From Burkholderiaceae bacterium (GTDB lineage Bacteria; Pseudomonadota; Gammaproteobacteria; Burkholderiales; Burkholderiaceae): a stretch of 8,207 bases of DNA. Positions 1-6,670 of this stretch are shown in pieces. Position 1 is the stretch's first letter; each line of letters begins with the position of its first letter. Position numbers and translations under genes: made by a program. The notes under the pieces are model-generated. The model ran no database searches. It was not told the origin of the DNA and saw only the letters and a program-made list of their open reading frames with translations. The stretch covers positions 1-8,207 of the forward strand of contig JALORV010000020.1 in the NCBI GenBank assembly GCA_025458735.1. The letters are read 5' to 3'.

Positions 1-81
1 TGGCGCCAGCAGCCAGGCGAGCAGGCCGCGCCGTTGCCAGGCGGAGACGACAGCGGATTCCAGGCGGGCGTCGGCAGGCAC
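1..81 (-). CDS. lpxK: Tetraacyldisaccharide 4'-kinase, N-terminal fragment (cut by window edge)
   Basis: Only the first 27 codons are inside the window. LpxK is the inner-membrane kinase that adds the 4'-phosphate to the lipid A disaccharide precursor. The fragment starts on GTG at 81-79 and contains LESAVVSAW, then QRRGLLAWLLAP. This resembles the LpxK N-terminus in betaproteobacteria: a short amphipathic stretch, a Trp, then a hydrophobic membrane-associated helix. The P-loop that would prove the call lies outside the window. It begins 19 nt after the exbD stop on the same strand, and exbB-exbD-lpxK is a known gene order in this group, so context carries much of the call. The start is uncertain: no strong Shine-Dalgarno precedes the GTG, and I found no ATG in frame between it and the nearest upstream stop. 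A different envelope gene cannot be excluded. Confidence 0.62.
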   Translation of the reverse strand, partial: MPADARLESAVVSAWQRRGLLAWLLAP

Positions 82-100
82 CGCGTCGGCCGGCGGCAGC

Positions 101-517
101 TCAGCGTCGGCCGGCGGGTCGCTGCGTGGCGAAGCTGATGCGCACGATGCCGGCGATGCGGGCAGCTTCCATCACGCTGATCACGGCCTGGTGCGGCGCC
201 TGCGCGTCGGCATTGATGACCAGCAGCACATCGTCGCGCCCCTGCGCGGCGCGGGCCAAGGCCTCGGCCAGCGTGTCGCCGGCCGCCAGCATCGTCTTGT
301 CGAGCGCGTAGCGGCCGTCGGCCGTCACGGCGACGTTGACGACATTCGGCGGCGTCGACGGGGAAGTCGCTTCCGCCGAAGGCAGCTGGATCTTCAGCTC
401 GGCAAAACGGGAGTAGGTGGTGCTGACCGCCAGGAAGATCAGGACGATCAGCAGCACATCGATCAGCGGAATCAGGTTGACTTCCGGCTCTTCCTCATAA
501 GGGCGCCGGAAGCGCAC
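101..517 (-). CDS. exbD: ExbD/TolR-family proton-channel subunit
   Basis: 138-residue ExbD/TolR family protein, the plug/stator partner of ExbB in a proton-motive-force-driven inner-membrane motor that energises TonB-type or related envelope processes. Visible architecture: a short cytoplasmic N-terminus rich in Glu (residues 8-12), one membrane segment at about 14-34 (VNLIPLIDVLLIVLIFLAV), and a periplasmic domain to the C-terminus. Asp20 in the membrane segment matches the essential protonatable Asp of the family (Asp25 in E. coli ExbD, Asp23 in TolR). The start is GTG at 517-515, preceded by GGAGG five bases upstream. It shares one base with the exbB stop (TAGTG), so translation is probably coupled. 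The length is normal for the family. Whether it works with TonB or in another envelope role cannot be told here, as no tonB or receptor gene is nearby. Confidence 0.9.
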   Translation of the reverse strand: MRFRRPYEEEPEVNLIPLIDVLLIVLIFLAVSTTYSRFAELKIQLPSAEATSPSTPPNVVNVAVTADGRYALDKTMLAAGDTLAEALARAAQGRDDVLLVINADAQAPHQAVISVMEAARIAGIVRISFATQRPAGRR

Positions 518-1122
518 TACGACCTCCGCTCGCCGTAGGACACTTCGAGCAGGCGCTCCGCCTGCTCTTCCATTTCCACCAGGTAGTCCTCGACCAGCCG
601 GCGGAAGTAGCGGTGCGCCAGCACCGCTGGCACGGCGACGATGATGCCGAAGGCCGTGCAGTACAGCGCGATCGAAATCCCGCGCGCCAGTTCCTGCGGG
701 CTCGAGCCGGCCTGCTGCGAGGCGAAGATGTGGATCATGCCGACCACCGTGCCGAACAGGCCGAGCAGCGGAGCGATCGAGCCGATCGAGCCGAGCAGCG
801 TCAGGTTGCGCGTGAGCCTGTTGGCCACGACCGCGCCGGCGGCTTCGATCTGCTGCATCGCGCCTTCGCGCAGCACGCGCTCGTTGCGCAGGCCGGCAGC
901 CAGCACGCGGCCCAGTGGCGAGTTTGCTTCGAGCTTGCCGATGATGTCCGGCGTGACGGCCTGCTTGCGAACCAGTCCGAGCACGTCATCGAGCAGTCCG
1001 CTCGGTAAGATGCGCAGGCGGCGCAGGGCGATGGAGCGTTCGATGATGAGCGCCAGGGCGAGGACTGAGGCCAGGATCAGTGGCCAGACGGGCCAGCCCA
1101 GCTCGATGATGATCGCAAGCAA
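517..1122 (-). CDS. exbB: MotA/TolQ/ExbB-family proton-channel protein, TTG start
   Basis: 201-residue ExbB/TolQ family protein that forms the membrane pore around ExbD. Three membrane segments are visible: about 9-27 (after ELGWPVWPL), about 107-131 (LLGSIGSIAPLLGLFGTVVG) and about 148-170 (ISIALYCTAFGIIVAVPAVL). The family signature GLFGTVVGM is intact. Thr125 and Thr156 align by eye with the conserved pore threonines of E. coli ExbB (Thr148, Thr181). Ile151 sits where E. coli has Glu176. I chose the TTG at 1122-1120 because a strong GGAGGT lies 8 nt upstream and the product then begins MLAIIIELGWP, the usual family start. An upstream ATG at 1191 gives 23 extra residues, has no ribosome-binding site and would run over the GGAGGT. 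First gene of the exbB-exbD-lpxK operon, divergent from xseA. Confidence 0.87.
   Translation of the reverse strand: MLAIIIELGWPVWPLILASVLALALIIERSIALRRLRILPSGLLDDVLGLVRKQAVTPDIIGKLEANSPLGRVLAAGLRNERVLREGAMQQIEAAGAVVANRLTRNLTLLGSIGSIAPLLGLFGTVVGMIHIFASQQAGSSPQELARGISIALYCTAFGIIVAVPAVLAHRYFRRLVEDYLVEMEEQAERLLEVSYGERRS
523..527 (-). promoter_or_regulatory. Ribosome-binding site of exbD
   Basis: GGAGG on the minus strand, inside the last exbB codons and 5 nt before the GTG start of exbD. It decides the exbD start and suggests coupled translation, since the exbB stop and exbD start share a base. Confidence 0.8.
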
Positions 1123-1130
1123 GCGCGCAA

Positions 1131-1136
1131 ACCTCC
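1131..1136 (-). promoter_or_regulatory. Ribosome-binding site that fixes the TTG start of exbB
   Basis: GGAGGT on the minus strand, 8 nt before TTG at 1122. It is the best Shine-Dalgarno match in the region. It lies downstream of the alternative ATG at 1191 and so argues for the TTG. Confidence 0.75.
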
Positions 1137-1191
1137 GGAAAATCGGTGCAAGAAAAGCGCGAAGCGTAGTGGCGTGACCGGGTGGCCGCAA

Positions 1192-1222
1192 GTTTCCACA
1201 GTTCCTGTGGACAACACTGTGA
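1192..1222. promoter_or_regulatory. DnaA-box-like inverted repeat in the exbB/xseA divergent spacer
   Basis: The 289-bp spacer between the exbB and xseA starts (1123-1411) contains a perfect 7-bp inverted repeat, TCCACAG (1195-1201) and CTGTGGA (1205-1211), with a 3-nt centre. The right arm continues to TGTGGACAA (1206-1214), whose complement TTGTCCACA is one base from the TTATCCACA DnaA box and equals the form common in high-GC bacteria. The motif is echoed 12 bp on (CTGTGGACAACA then CTGTGAAGAACT). A third partial match, TGTGGACAG, lies at 1385-1393 just before xseA. Binding by DnaA or another dimeric regulator is inference. I could not identify convincing -35/-10 pairs for exbB or xseA in this spacer. 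Confidence 0.35.
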
Positions 1223-1411
1223 AGAACTTTCGTCGACCCGCGCTAAGCCCTTGTCGCAACGGACTTTGCCCTCGCTGCACAAGCTTTAGGCAGATGGAAA
1301 ACTACACGAAAATCAAAGACTTGAAGTGTCGTCATCCGTTTGTCCGAGGGCGGAGGAGCCGGCCAGCACGCAGCCGTGCGCTTTGTGGACAGTTTTGGCC
1401 CGGAAACCCGC

Positions 1412-2818
1412 ATGGCGCTTGGATCTGAGCCCGCGGATGCAGCATCGGCGCGGCCTGCGCTGACGGTCTCCGCACTGAACCGCGCGGTTGCTGGACTGCT
1501 CGAGCGCAGCTTTCCCGTCGTCCGGGTACAGGGCGAGATCGGCAACCTGAGTCGCGCGGCCAGCGGCCACTGGTACTTCAACCTCAAGGACGACATCGCG
1601 CAAGTACGTTGCGTGATGTTCCGCGGGCGCAACAGCCTGCTCGACTGGGTGCCGCGCGAGGGCGACGGCGTGGAAATCAACGCGCTGGTTTCGCTTTACG
1701 AGGCGCGCGGCGAGTTTCAGCTGAACGTCGAGTCGATGCGGCGCGCCGGCCTCGGTCGCCTGTACGAGGAGTTCCTGCGCCTGCGCGCGCGGCTTGCTGC
1801 CGAGGGCCTGTTCGATGCCGCGCGCCAGCGCCCATTGCCCCGTTTCCCGCGCCGGATCGGCGTCGTCACCTCGCTGCAGGCGGCAGCGCTGCGTGACGTG
1901 CTGACGACCCTGCAGCGGCGGGCACCGTACCTGCAGGTGATCGTGTATCCGGTGCCGGTACAGGGCGCGGGTGCCGGGGCGGGCATCGCCGCCATGCTCG
2001 AGCGGGTGTCGGGCCGCGGCGAGGCCGATGTCGTGCTGCTGGTCCGCGGCGGAGGATCGATCGAGGACCTCTGGGCCTTCAACGAGGAAGTCGTGGCGCG
2101 GGCGATCCGGGCCTCGGCGCTGCCGGTGGTGGTCGGCGTCGGCCACGAAAGCGACATGACCATTGCCGACTTTGCGGCAGACCTGCGGGCGGCGACGCCC
2201 ACGGCCGCGGCCGAACTGGTCGCGCCGGATGTCGAGTCCCTGCGCGATGCTGTTGCTGCGCGCTTGCAGCGGCTGGATGAACGCCATGGGGCGCGGCTGC
2301 AGGGCGCCGGGCAGCGGCTCGACTACGCGCTGCGGGGGCTGTCCACTCCGCGGGCGCCGTTCGCCTCCCTCGACGCGCGGCTGGGGGCGACTCGGACCCG
2401 TCTTGCGGCCGCGGCCGCGCGGGCCCTCGCGGACGGCAATGCACGCCTCGACGGAACGCGGAGCCGCTGGTGGCGATCGCGGCCGCAGGCGCTGTCGGCG
2501 CGACTGACCGAACTGCGCCATCAGCTGGGCCGGCTGGGCAACGCCGCCGCGCAGCAGAGGGCGCTGCGCCTGCATCCGCTGGCCGCGCGCCTGGTGTCGC
2601 TCGACCCGTTGGCGGTGCTGCGCCGCGGCTACGCGATCGCACTCGACGAGCGCGGCCGGGCGGTGACGCGGGCGGACGCGCTGGAGCCGGGGGCGGCGCT
2701 GCGGCTCGTGCTTGCGGCCGGTGCGGCCGGCGTGCGGGTCGAGTCCGTCGATACGGCGGGTCGCGCCGACGCCGCGGATGGCCCTGCCGGCAGCGCGGAC
2801 GCTCCGGCCAAGGGGTGA
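1412..2818 (+). CDS. xseA: Exodeoxyribonuclease VII large subunit
   Basis: 468-residue XseA, the catalytic subunit of exonuclease VII, which degrades single-stranded DNA to oligonucleotides in repair together with several copies of XseB (not in this window). Domain order: N-terminal OB-fold nucleic-acid-binding domain, about residues 17-110, with GEIGNL and SGHWYF(N)LKDD; catalytic domain from about 130, with the family blocks RGGGSIEDLW (from residue 212) and GVGHESDMTIADF (242-254) followed by ADLRAATPTAAAE; then a long Ala/Arg/Leu-rich helical region of about 280-420 (the coiled-coil arm); then a C-terminal LRRGYA block. Length is close to E. coli XseA (456). The start ATG at 1412 has GGAA six bases upstream. 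An open frame continues upstream to a TTG at 1340, but that extension has no family similarity. The last ~20 residues are low-complexity Ala/Gly/Asp and variable in this family. No terminator follows, so some transcripts may run on into sodB. Confidence 0.95.
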   Translation: MALGSEPADAASARPALTVSALNRAVAGLLERSFPVVRVQGEIGNLSRAASGHWYFNLKDDIAQVRCVMFRGRNSLLDWVPREGDGVEINALVSLYEARGEFQLNVESMRRAGLGRLYEEFLRLRARLAAEGLFDAARQRPLPRFPRRIGVVTSLQAAALRDVLTTLQRRAPYLQVIVYPVPVQGAGAGAGIAAMLERVSGRGEADVVLLVRGGGSIEDLWAFNEEVVARAIRASALPVVVGVGHESDMTIADFAADLRAATPTAAAELVAPDVESLRDAVAARLQRLDERHGARLQGAGQRLDYALRGLSTPRAPFASLDARLGATRTRLAAAAARALADGNARLDGTRSRWWRSRPQALSARLTELRHQLGRLGNAAAQQRALRLHPLAARLVSLDPLAVLRRGYAIALDERGRAVTRADALEPGAALRLVLAAGAAGVRVESVDTAGRADAADGPAGSADAPAKG

Positions 2819-2838
2819 ATCAGGGCGCTGCGCGACGA

Positions 2839-2844
2839 TAGAAT
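2839..2844 (+). promoter_or_regulatory. Possible -10 box of sodB
   Basis: TAGAAT (5 of 6 to the sigma-70 -10 consensus), followed directly by CGCG, lies in the 119-bp spacer between xseA and sodB. It would start transcription near 2851, giving a leader of about 87 nt. No good -35 box is present at 16-18 nt, so this rests on the -10 alone. No operator for an iron or redox regulator was recognised. Confidence 0.35.
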
Positions 2845-2937
2845 CGCGATTGACCGCGGAGCCCGGCCAGCCTGCCGAGCCCGTCCATTTTCCGCCGGCC
2901 ACTTGCCGAACACCGAACTCCGAACTCCGAGGACACG

Positions 2938-3519
2938 ATGGAACACACCCTGCCCGCGCTGCCTTACGCCAACGACGCGCTCGCGCCGCACTTGTCGAAG
3001 GAGACTTTCGAGTACCACTACGGCAAGCACCACCAGGCCTACGTCACCAACCTGAACAACCTGATCAAGGGCACCGAGTTCGAGCCGATGTCGCTCGACG
3101 ACATCGTGCGCAAGTCCTCGGGCGGCGTGTTCAACAACGCGGCCCAGGTCTGGAACCACACGTTCTTCTGGAACTGCATGAAGCCCGGTGGCGGCGGCGA
3201 GCCGGGGGGCGCGCTCGGCCAGGCGATCGCGAAGAAGTGGGGCTCATACGCGGCATTCAAGGAAGCGTTCACCAAGAGCGCGGTCGGCAACTTCGGGTCC
3301 GGCTGGACCTGGCTGGTGAAGAAAGGCGACGGCTCGGTCGACCTCGTCAACACCAGCAATGCCGCCACGCCACTCACGACGGCCGACAAGCCGCTGCTGA
3401 CGATCGACGTGTGGGAGCATGCCTACTACATCGACTACCGCAACGCGCGTCCGAAGTTCGTCGAGACCTTCCTGACGTCGCTGGTCAACTGGGACTTCGC
3501 AGCGCGCAACTTCGGCTGA
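2938..3519 (+). CDS. sodB: Iron superoxide dismutase
   Basis: 193-residue cytoplasmic Fe-type superoxide dismutase, the same length as E. coli SodB; it converts superoxide to oxygen and hydrogen peroxide. All four metal ligands are at canonical positions: His27 (in FEYHYGKHH), His74 (in WNHTFFW), Asp157 and His161 (in DVWEHAYY). Metal preference reads as iron: the outer-sphere Gln is at position 70, in AAQVWNH, and Ala rather than Gln occurs in the NTSNAATPL segment. Tyr35 and the GSGWTWL block are also present. No signal peptide, so it is cytosolic. The start ATG has GAGG (2929-2932) five bases upstream. It lies 119 bp after xseA on the same strand and ends in its own terminator, so it is probably transcribed mainly on its own, with possible read-through from xseA. 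Confidence 0.97.
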   Translation: MEHTLPALPYANDALAPHLSKETFEYHYGKHHQAYVTNLNNLIKGTEFEPMSLDDIVRKSSGGVFNNAAQVWNHTFFWNCMKPGGGGEPGGALGQAIAKKWGSYAAFKEAFTKSAVGNFGSGWTWLVKKGDGSVDLVNTSNAATPLTTADKPLLTIDVWEHAYYIDYRNARPKFVETFLTSLVNWDFAARNFG

Positions 3520-3549
3520 GCTGCGGCACCGCACGCCGCACCTTCCATG

Positions 3550-3581
3550 GCGGCCGCCTGCCGGGCGGCCGCTTGCTTTTT
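3550..3581 (+). terminator. Intrinsic terminator of sodB
   Basis: GCGGCCGCC (3550-3558) and GGCGGCCGC (3564-3572) form a perfect 9-bp GC-rich stem with a 5-nt loop, followed by TTGCTTTTT. It begins 30 bp after the sodB stop. On the other strand the hairpin lies just past the end of the DUF192 gene but lacks a T-run on that side, so it would be a weaker terminator there. Confidence 0.88.
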
Positions 3582-3592
3582 GCGCGACCGGC

Positions 3593-4063
3593 TCAGCGGG
3601 ACGCCGGCAGGCCACTGAGCCGGGCGCCGACCGCCAGTCCCTTGCGCGCGAACCAGCCCTGCTCCATTTCGAGCGCGAAACGCACCGGGCTCTTCGAGCA
3701 GTGCAGCGCATCGCTCTTCGGCGCCATGTCGGTGATCTGCACGATCGTGCCGTCGTCTTCGATGAAGGCGATCGAAAGGGGCAGCGGCGTGTTGCGCATC
3801 CAGAAGCACTGCGGCGCCTTGTACTCGAAGACGAACAGCATGCCGTGATTCGGCGCCGTCTTCTCGCGGAACATCATGCCGATGGTGCGGCTCTGCGGCG
3901 TGGTCGCCAGCTCGGCGGTGATGATGTGCATGCCGGCCGTCAGGCGCGTGGTGGGCAACGGCGGCTGCGGGCCGGTCTGCGCCCGCGGTGCCGTGGCGGC
4001 CAGTGCGGCAGCCAGCCCCAGTATCAGGACGAAGGAAGGTACACGGAGGATGAACGGCGACAT
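3593..4063 (-). CDS. Exported DUF192 (YlxR-unrelated, PF02643-type) protein of unknown function
   Basis: 156-residue protein. The N-terminus looks like a Sec signal peptide: MSPFILR, a hydrophobic core at about 8-23, then an Ala-rich region with possible cleavage after Ala28 (PRA/QTG). The rest is a DUF192 domain, about residues 45-152, with the family blocks GMMFREK (62-68), HGMLFVF (73-79), CFWMRNTPLPLSIAF (86-100) and VRFALEMEQGWF near the end. The function of DUF192 proteins is not established; the domain is common in small periplasmic proteins of proteobacteria. The start ATG at 4063 is preferred over one at 4114 because it puts the signal peptide at the N-terminus. A TACAGT sequence at 4096-4091 could be a -10 box lying between the two starts, which would also favour 4063. 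Convergent with sodB, divergent from icd. Confidence 0.85.
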   Translation of the reverse strand: MSPFILRVPSFVLILGLAAALAATAPRAQTGPQPPLPTTRLTAGMHIITAELATTPQSRTIGMMFREKTAPNHGMLFVFEYKAPQCFWMRNTPLPLSIAFIEDDGTIVQITDMAPKSDALHCSKSPVRFALEMEQGWFARKGLAVGARLSGLPASR

Positions 4064-4244
4064 GGCGGCAAAGGGTGCTGGGCAGCGGCAACTGTATCGC
4101 GTCGGTCCGGTCATCGTGCGGCCGGCGCTGCGCGAGGAGCGGGCGCTGCCGCGGGATGCGGCCCCGCGCCGGCCCCAACGTCCGCACCTGCCGGTCCGTT
4201 GACCTGGGCCAATCCGCCGTCGCGGCGCGGGCGAGCGGCCCGGG

Positions 4245-4250
4245 TAAACT
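4245..4250 (+). promoter_or_regulatory. Possible -10 box of icd in the DUF192/icd divergent spacer
   Basis: TAAACT, 5 of 6 to the -10 consensus by eye at the strongest positions, is followed by GC and lies about 100 bp upstream of icd. No -35 match is present. The rest of the 289-bp spacer (4064-4352) is GC-rich with no clear ORF, repeat or RNA; the icd ribosome-binding site GGAG is at 4344-4347. Confidence 0.3.
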
Positions 4251-4352
4251 GCTTCGCCTGCCGCATCCTGCGGGCTGGTTGCATGTCACAGACGGTCGCA
4301 ACCGGACTGCAGTTGCATGCCGCGCACAAGAAAATTCCCGCCCGGAGACATC

Positions 4353-5600
<1,248 letters not shown>

Positions 5601-5613
5601 GTCGCGCGGTACC

Positions 5614-5648
5614 CGAGCAGGCAATCGGCGCGGCCGATCGCCTGCTCG
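5614..5648 (+). terminator. Long hairpin just after icd, without a T-run
   Basis: CGAGCAGGC (5614-5622) pairs with GCCTGCTCG (5640-5648), and ATCGGC (5624-5629) pairs with GCCGAT (5633-5638). There is one A/C mismatch between the two blocks and a 3-nt loop, giving 15 paired bases. It starts 13 bp after the icd stop. No T-run follows, so it may be a 3'-end stabilising hairpin or part of a two-hairpin terminator with the next one. Copies of GGTACC flank it at 5608-5613 and 5654-5659. Confidence 0.55.
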
Positions 5649-5663
5649 AGCGAGGTACCAATG

Positions 5664-5686
5664 AAAAACCCCGCCGCAGCGGGGTT
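5664..5686 (-). terminator. Intrinsic terminator of the cold-shock gene, possibly bidirectional
   Basis: AACCCCGC (5667-5674) and GCGGGGTT (5679-5686) form an 8-bp stem with a 4-nt loop. On the minus strand it is followed by TTTTT (complement of 5664-5668), the canonical form, about 20 bp after the csp stop. On the plus strand only a short T-pair follows, but it could still help stop icd transcripts. Confidence 0.85.
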
Positions 5687-5706
5687 GATGCGATGCGCGT
5701 GGCGCG

Positions 5707-5913
5707 TCAGGCGGGTGCCGTGATGTTCGATGCCTGCTTGCCCTTCGGACCCTGCACGACCTCGAACTGCACCTTCTGACCTTCCTTCAGGGTCTTGAAG
5801 CCGTTCATCTGTATTGCCGAGAAGTGGGCGAACAGATCCTCGCCCCCGTCATCGGGCGTGATGAAACCATACCCCTTGGCGTCGTTGAACCACTTGACCG
5901 TACCTGTTGCCAT
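5707..5913 (-). CDS. Cold-shock-domain protein (CspA family)
   Basis: 68-residue single cold-shock domain, an OB-fold RNA/ssDNA chaperone of the cytoplasm. RNP1 is KGYGFI (13-18), preceded by KWFND; RNP2 is LFAHF (27-31), followed by SAI; the C-terminal [12 protein letters not shown] block is typical. The start ATG at 5913 has AAGGA seven bases upstream. A longer open frame reaches 6063, but its extra 50 residues have no family similarity. It is divergent from clpS-clpA, as cspD is in E. coli, but the sequence alone does not tell whether it is the cold-induced or the stationary-phase type. A leader of about 130 nt with a hairpin suggests post-transcriptional control. Confidence 0.95.
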   Translation of the reverse strand: MATGTVKWFNDAKGYGFITPDDGGEDLFAHFSAIQMNGFKTLKEGQKVQFEVVQGPKGKQASNITAPA

Positions 5914-6003
5914 CCTTCGTCCTTCCCACGAATGATGGAACTGCGCGGTTGTGTTTTGAATTGACGGCGCAGTCCCGAAATCGCGCACGACCGCATCTGT
6001 CCG

Positions 6004-6026
6004 GGTGCGCATCTGCCCTGCGCACC
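6004..6026 (-). promoter_or_regulatory. Hairpin in the csp leader
   Basis: GGTGCGCA (6004-6011) and TGCGCACC (6019-6026) give a perfect 8-bp stem with a 7-nt loop, near the 5' end of the predicted csp transcript. The element CGCATCTG occurs twice (5992-5999 and 6008-6015), the second copy overlapping the stem and loop. Leaders of cold-shock genes often act as temperature-sensitive RNA structures; that role here is inference. Confidence 0.4.
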
Positions 6027-6050
6027 TGCGTGCACCGGCCGGATGGCGGG

Positions 6051-6079
6051 ATTGTTCGAGCAAAAACCCTGGCGGTCAA
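6051..6079 (-). promoter_or_regulatory. Sigma-70 promoter candidate for csp
   Basis: On the minus strand, TTGACC (6079-6074, 5 of 6 to TTGACA), a 17-nt spacer, then AACAAT (6056-6051, 4 of 6 to TATAAT). Predicted start near 6044, giving a leader of about 130 nt, close in size to the long leader of E. coli cspA. It is the only -35/-10 pair in the window with both boxes and ideal spacing. Confidence 0.55.
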
Positions 6080-6335
6080 GCGGTCCCGCCACCGATCGGG
6101 GCAGAAGCCTGGATGGGGGCCCTGCCGCCGTGCTGCAGCGAGGCGCCGCGGCTTCCTCGCCATCGGCGTGCAGACGTTTCGAGGGTGCCGGCGCGGCCGT
6201 CGATGCCCGGCGCGTCGCCCTCGGTGGCATGCGTCGCCGCAGGCGGTGAACGCAGTGCGCGCGCGCCGGTCCACAGCAGGATTTACCGTATGATTGGTAC
6301 GCTTTTTGTATCCGGGAAAGTATGACCCGTTTGCA

Positions 6336-6341
6336 TAGAAT
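6336..6341 (+). promoter_or_regulatory. Possible -10 box of clpS
   Basis: TAGAAT (5 of 6) overlaps a small inverted repeat, TGCAT-AGA-ATGCA (6332-6344), and lies 20 bp before clpS. Transcription would start about 14 nt before the clpS ATG, leaving a very short leader. An alternative TATGAT lies at 6289-6294. Neither has a recognisable -35 box. Confidence 0.3.
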
Positions 6342-6361
6342 GCAGGTCAGAATGAACGTCG

Positions 6362-6670
6362 ATGAGCGAGCGGACTGATGAAGGCACGGTCGTCGAGAAG
6401 CAGGCTTCTCGCGTCAAGCCGCCGCCCATGTTCCAGGTGGTCCTGCTGAACGACGACTACACGCCTATGGAGTTCGTGGTCGGAGTCCTGCAGAAGTTCT
6501 TCGGCAAGGGGAGAGAACAGGCAACCCAGATCATGCTGAAGGTGCACCATGAAGGGCGCGGTGTGTGCGGCGTCTACCCGCGTGACATCGCCGCGACCAA
6601 GGTCGAGCAGGTCGGCAGTTACTCGCGCCAGCATCAGCATCCGCTGCAGTGCGTGATGGAGGAAGCATGA
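6362..6670 (+). CDS. clpS: ATP-dependent Clp protease adaptor ClpS
   Basis: 102-residue adaptor that binds proteins with destabilising N-terminal residues and hands them to the ClpA N-domain for degradation by ClpAP. A flexible N-terminal extension (about 1-22) precedes the folded core. The N-degron pocket residues are intact: Asn30, Asp31, Asp32 and Met36 in [11 protein letters not shown], and His62 in KVHHEGRG, all offset by 4 from E. coli Asn34/Asp35/Asp36/Met40/His66. The C-terminal [10 protein letters not shown] is family-typical. The start ATG at 6362 gives the usual length, but its Shine-Dalgarno is weak. An out-of-frame ATG at 6352 opens an 8-codon ORF that overlaps it. The stop overlaps the clpA start by 4 bp (ATGA), so the two are translated as a coupled pair. 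Confidence 0.96.
   Translation: MSERTDEGTVVEKQASRVKPPPMFQVVLLNDDYTPMEFVVGVLQKFFGKGREQATQIMLKVHHEGRGVCGVYPRDIAATKVEQVGSYSRQHQHPLQCVMEEA

Larger units (their letters stand above)
5914..6361. other. 448-bp divergent spacer between csp and clpS, no gene seen
   Basis: The minus-strand half (5914 to about 6044) reads as the csp leader; 6051-6079 holds a csp promoter candidate. The part at about 6092-6270 is GC-rich, and I find no convincing ORF, RNA gene or repeat in it. From 6271 the composition becomes richer in A/T and holds -10-like sequences for clpS. An inverted repeat TGGCGGGA (6044-6051) and TCCCGCCA (6084-6091) brackets the csp promoter and could be an operator or chance. Confidence 0.6.

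Noticed and set aside
1192..1393. Chromosomal replication origin
   Set aside because: Only one near-consensus DnaA box and weak partial copies, no AT-rich unwinding region, and no origin-linked genes nearby.
1340..1411. 24-codon upstream extension of xseA from a TTG
   Set aside because: Gly/Ala/Arg-rich with no similarity to XseA. The ATG at 1412 has a Shine-Dalgarno-like GGAA and gives the usual N-terminus.
1313..2902. 529-residue open frame on the minus strand opposite xseA
   Set aside because: xseA is certain on the plus strand. The antisense product is Arg/Gln/Pro-rich with no family motif and no ribosome-binding site, as expected from high-GC codon bias.
5914..6063. 50-residue N-terminal extension of the cold-shock protein
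   Set aside because: The CspA domain is complete from the ATG at 5913 with a good ribosome-binding site. The extension falls in the predicted untranslated leader.
5907..6325. Plus-strand open frames in the csp/clpS spacer (up to 128 residues)
   Set aside because: Arg/Ala/Pro-rich products without motifs or ribosome-binding sites, partly antisense to the csp leader; more likely non-coding.
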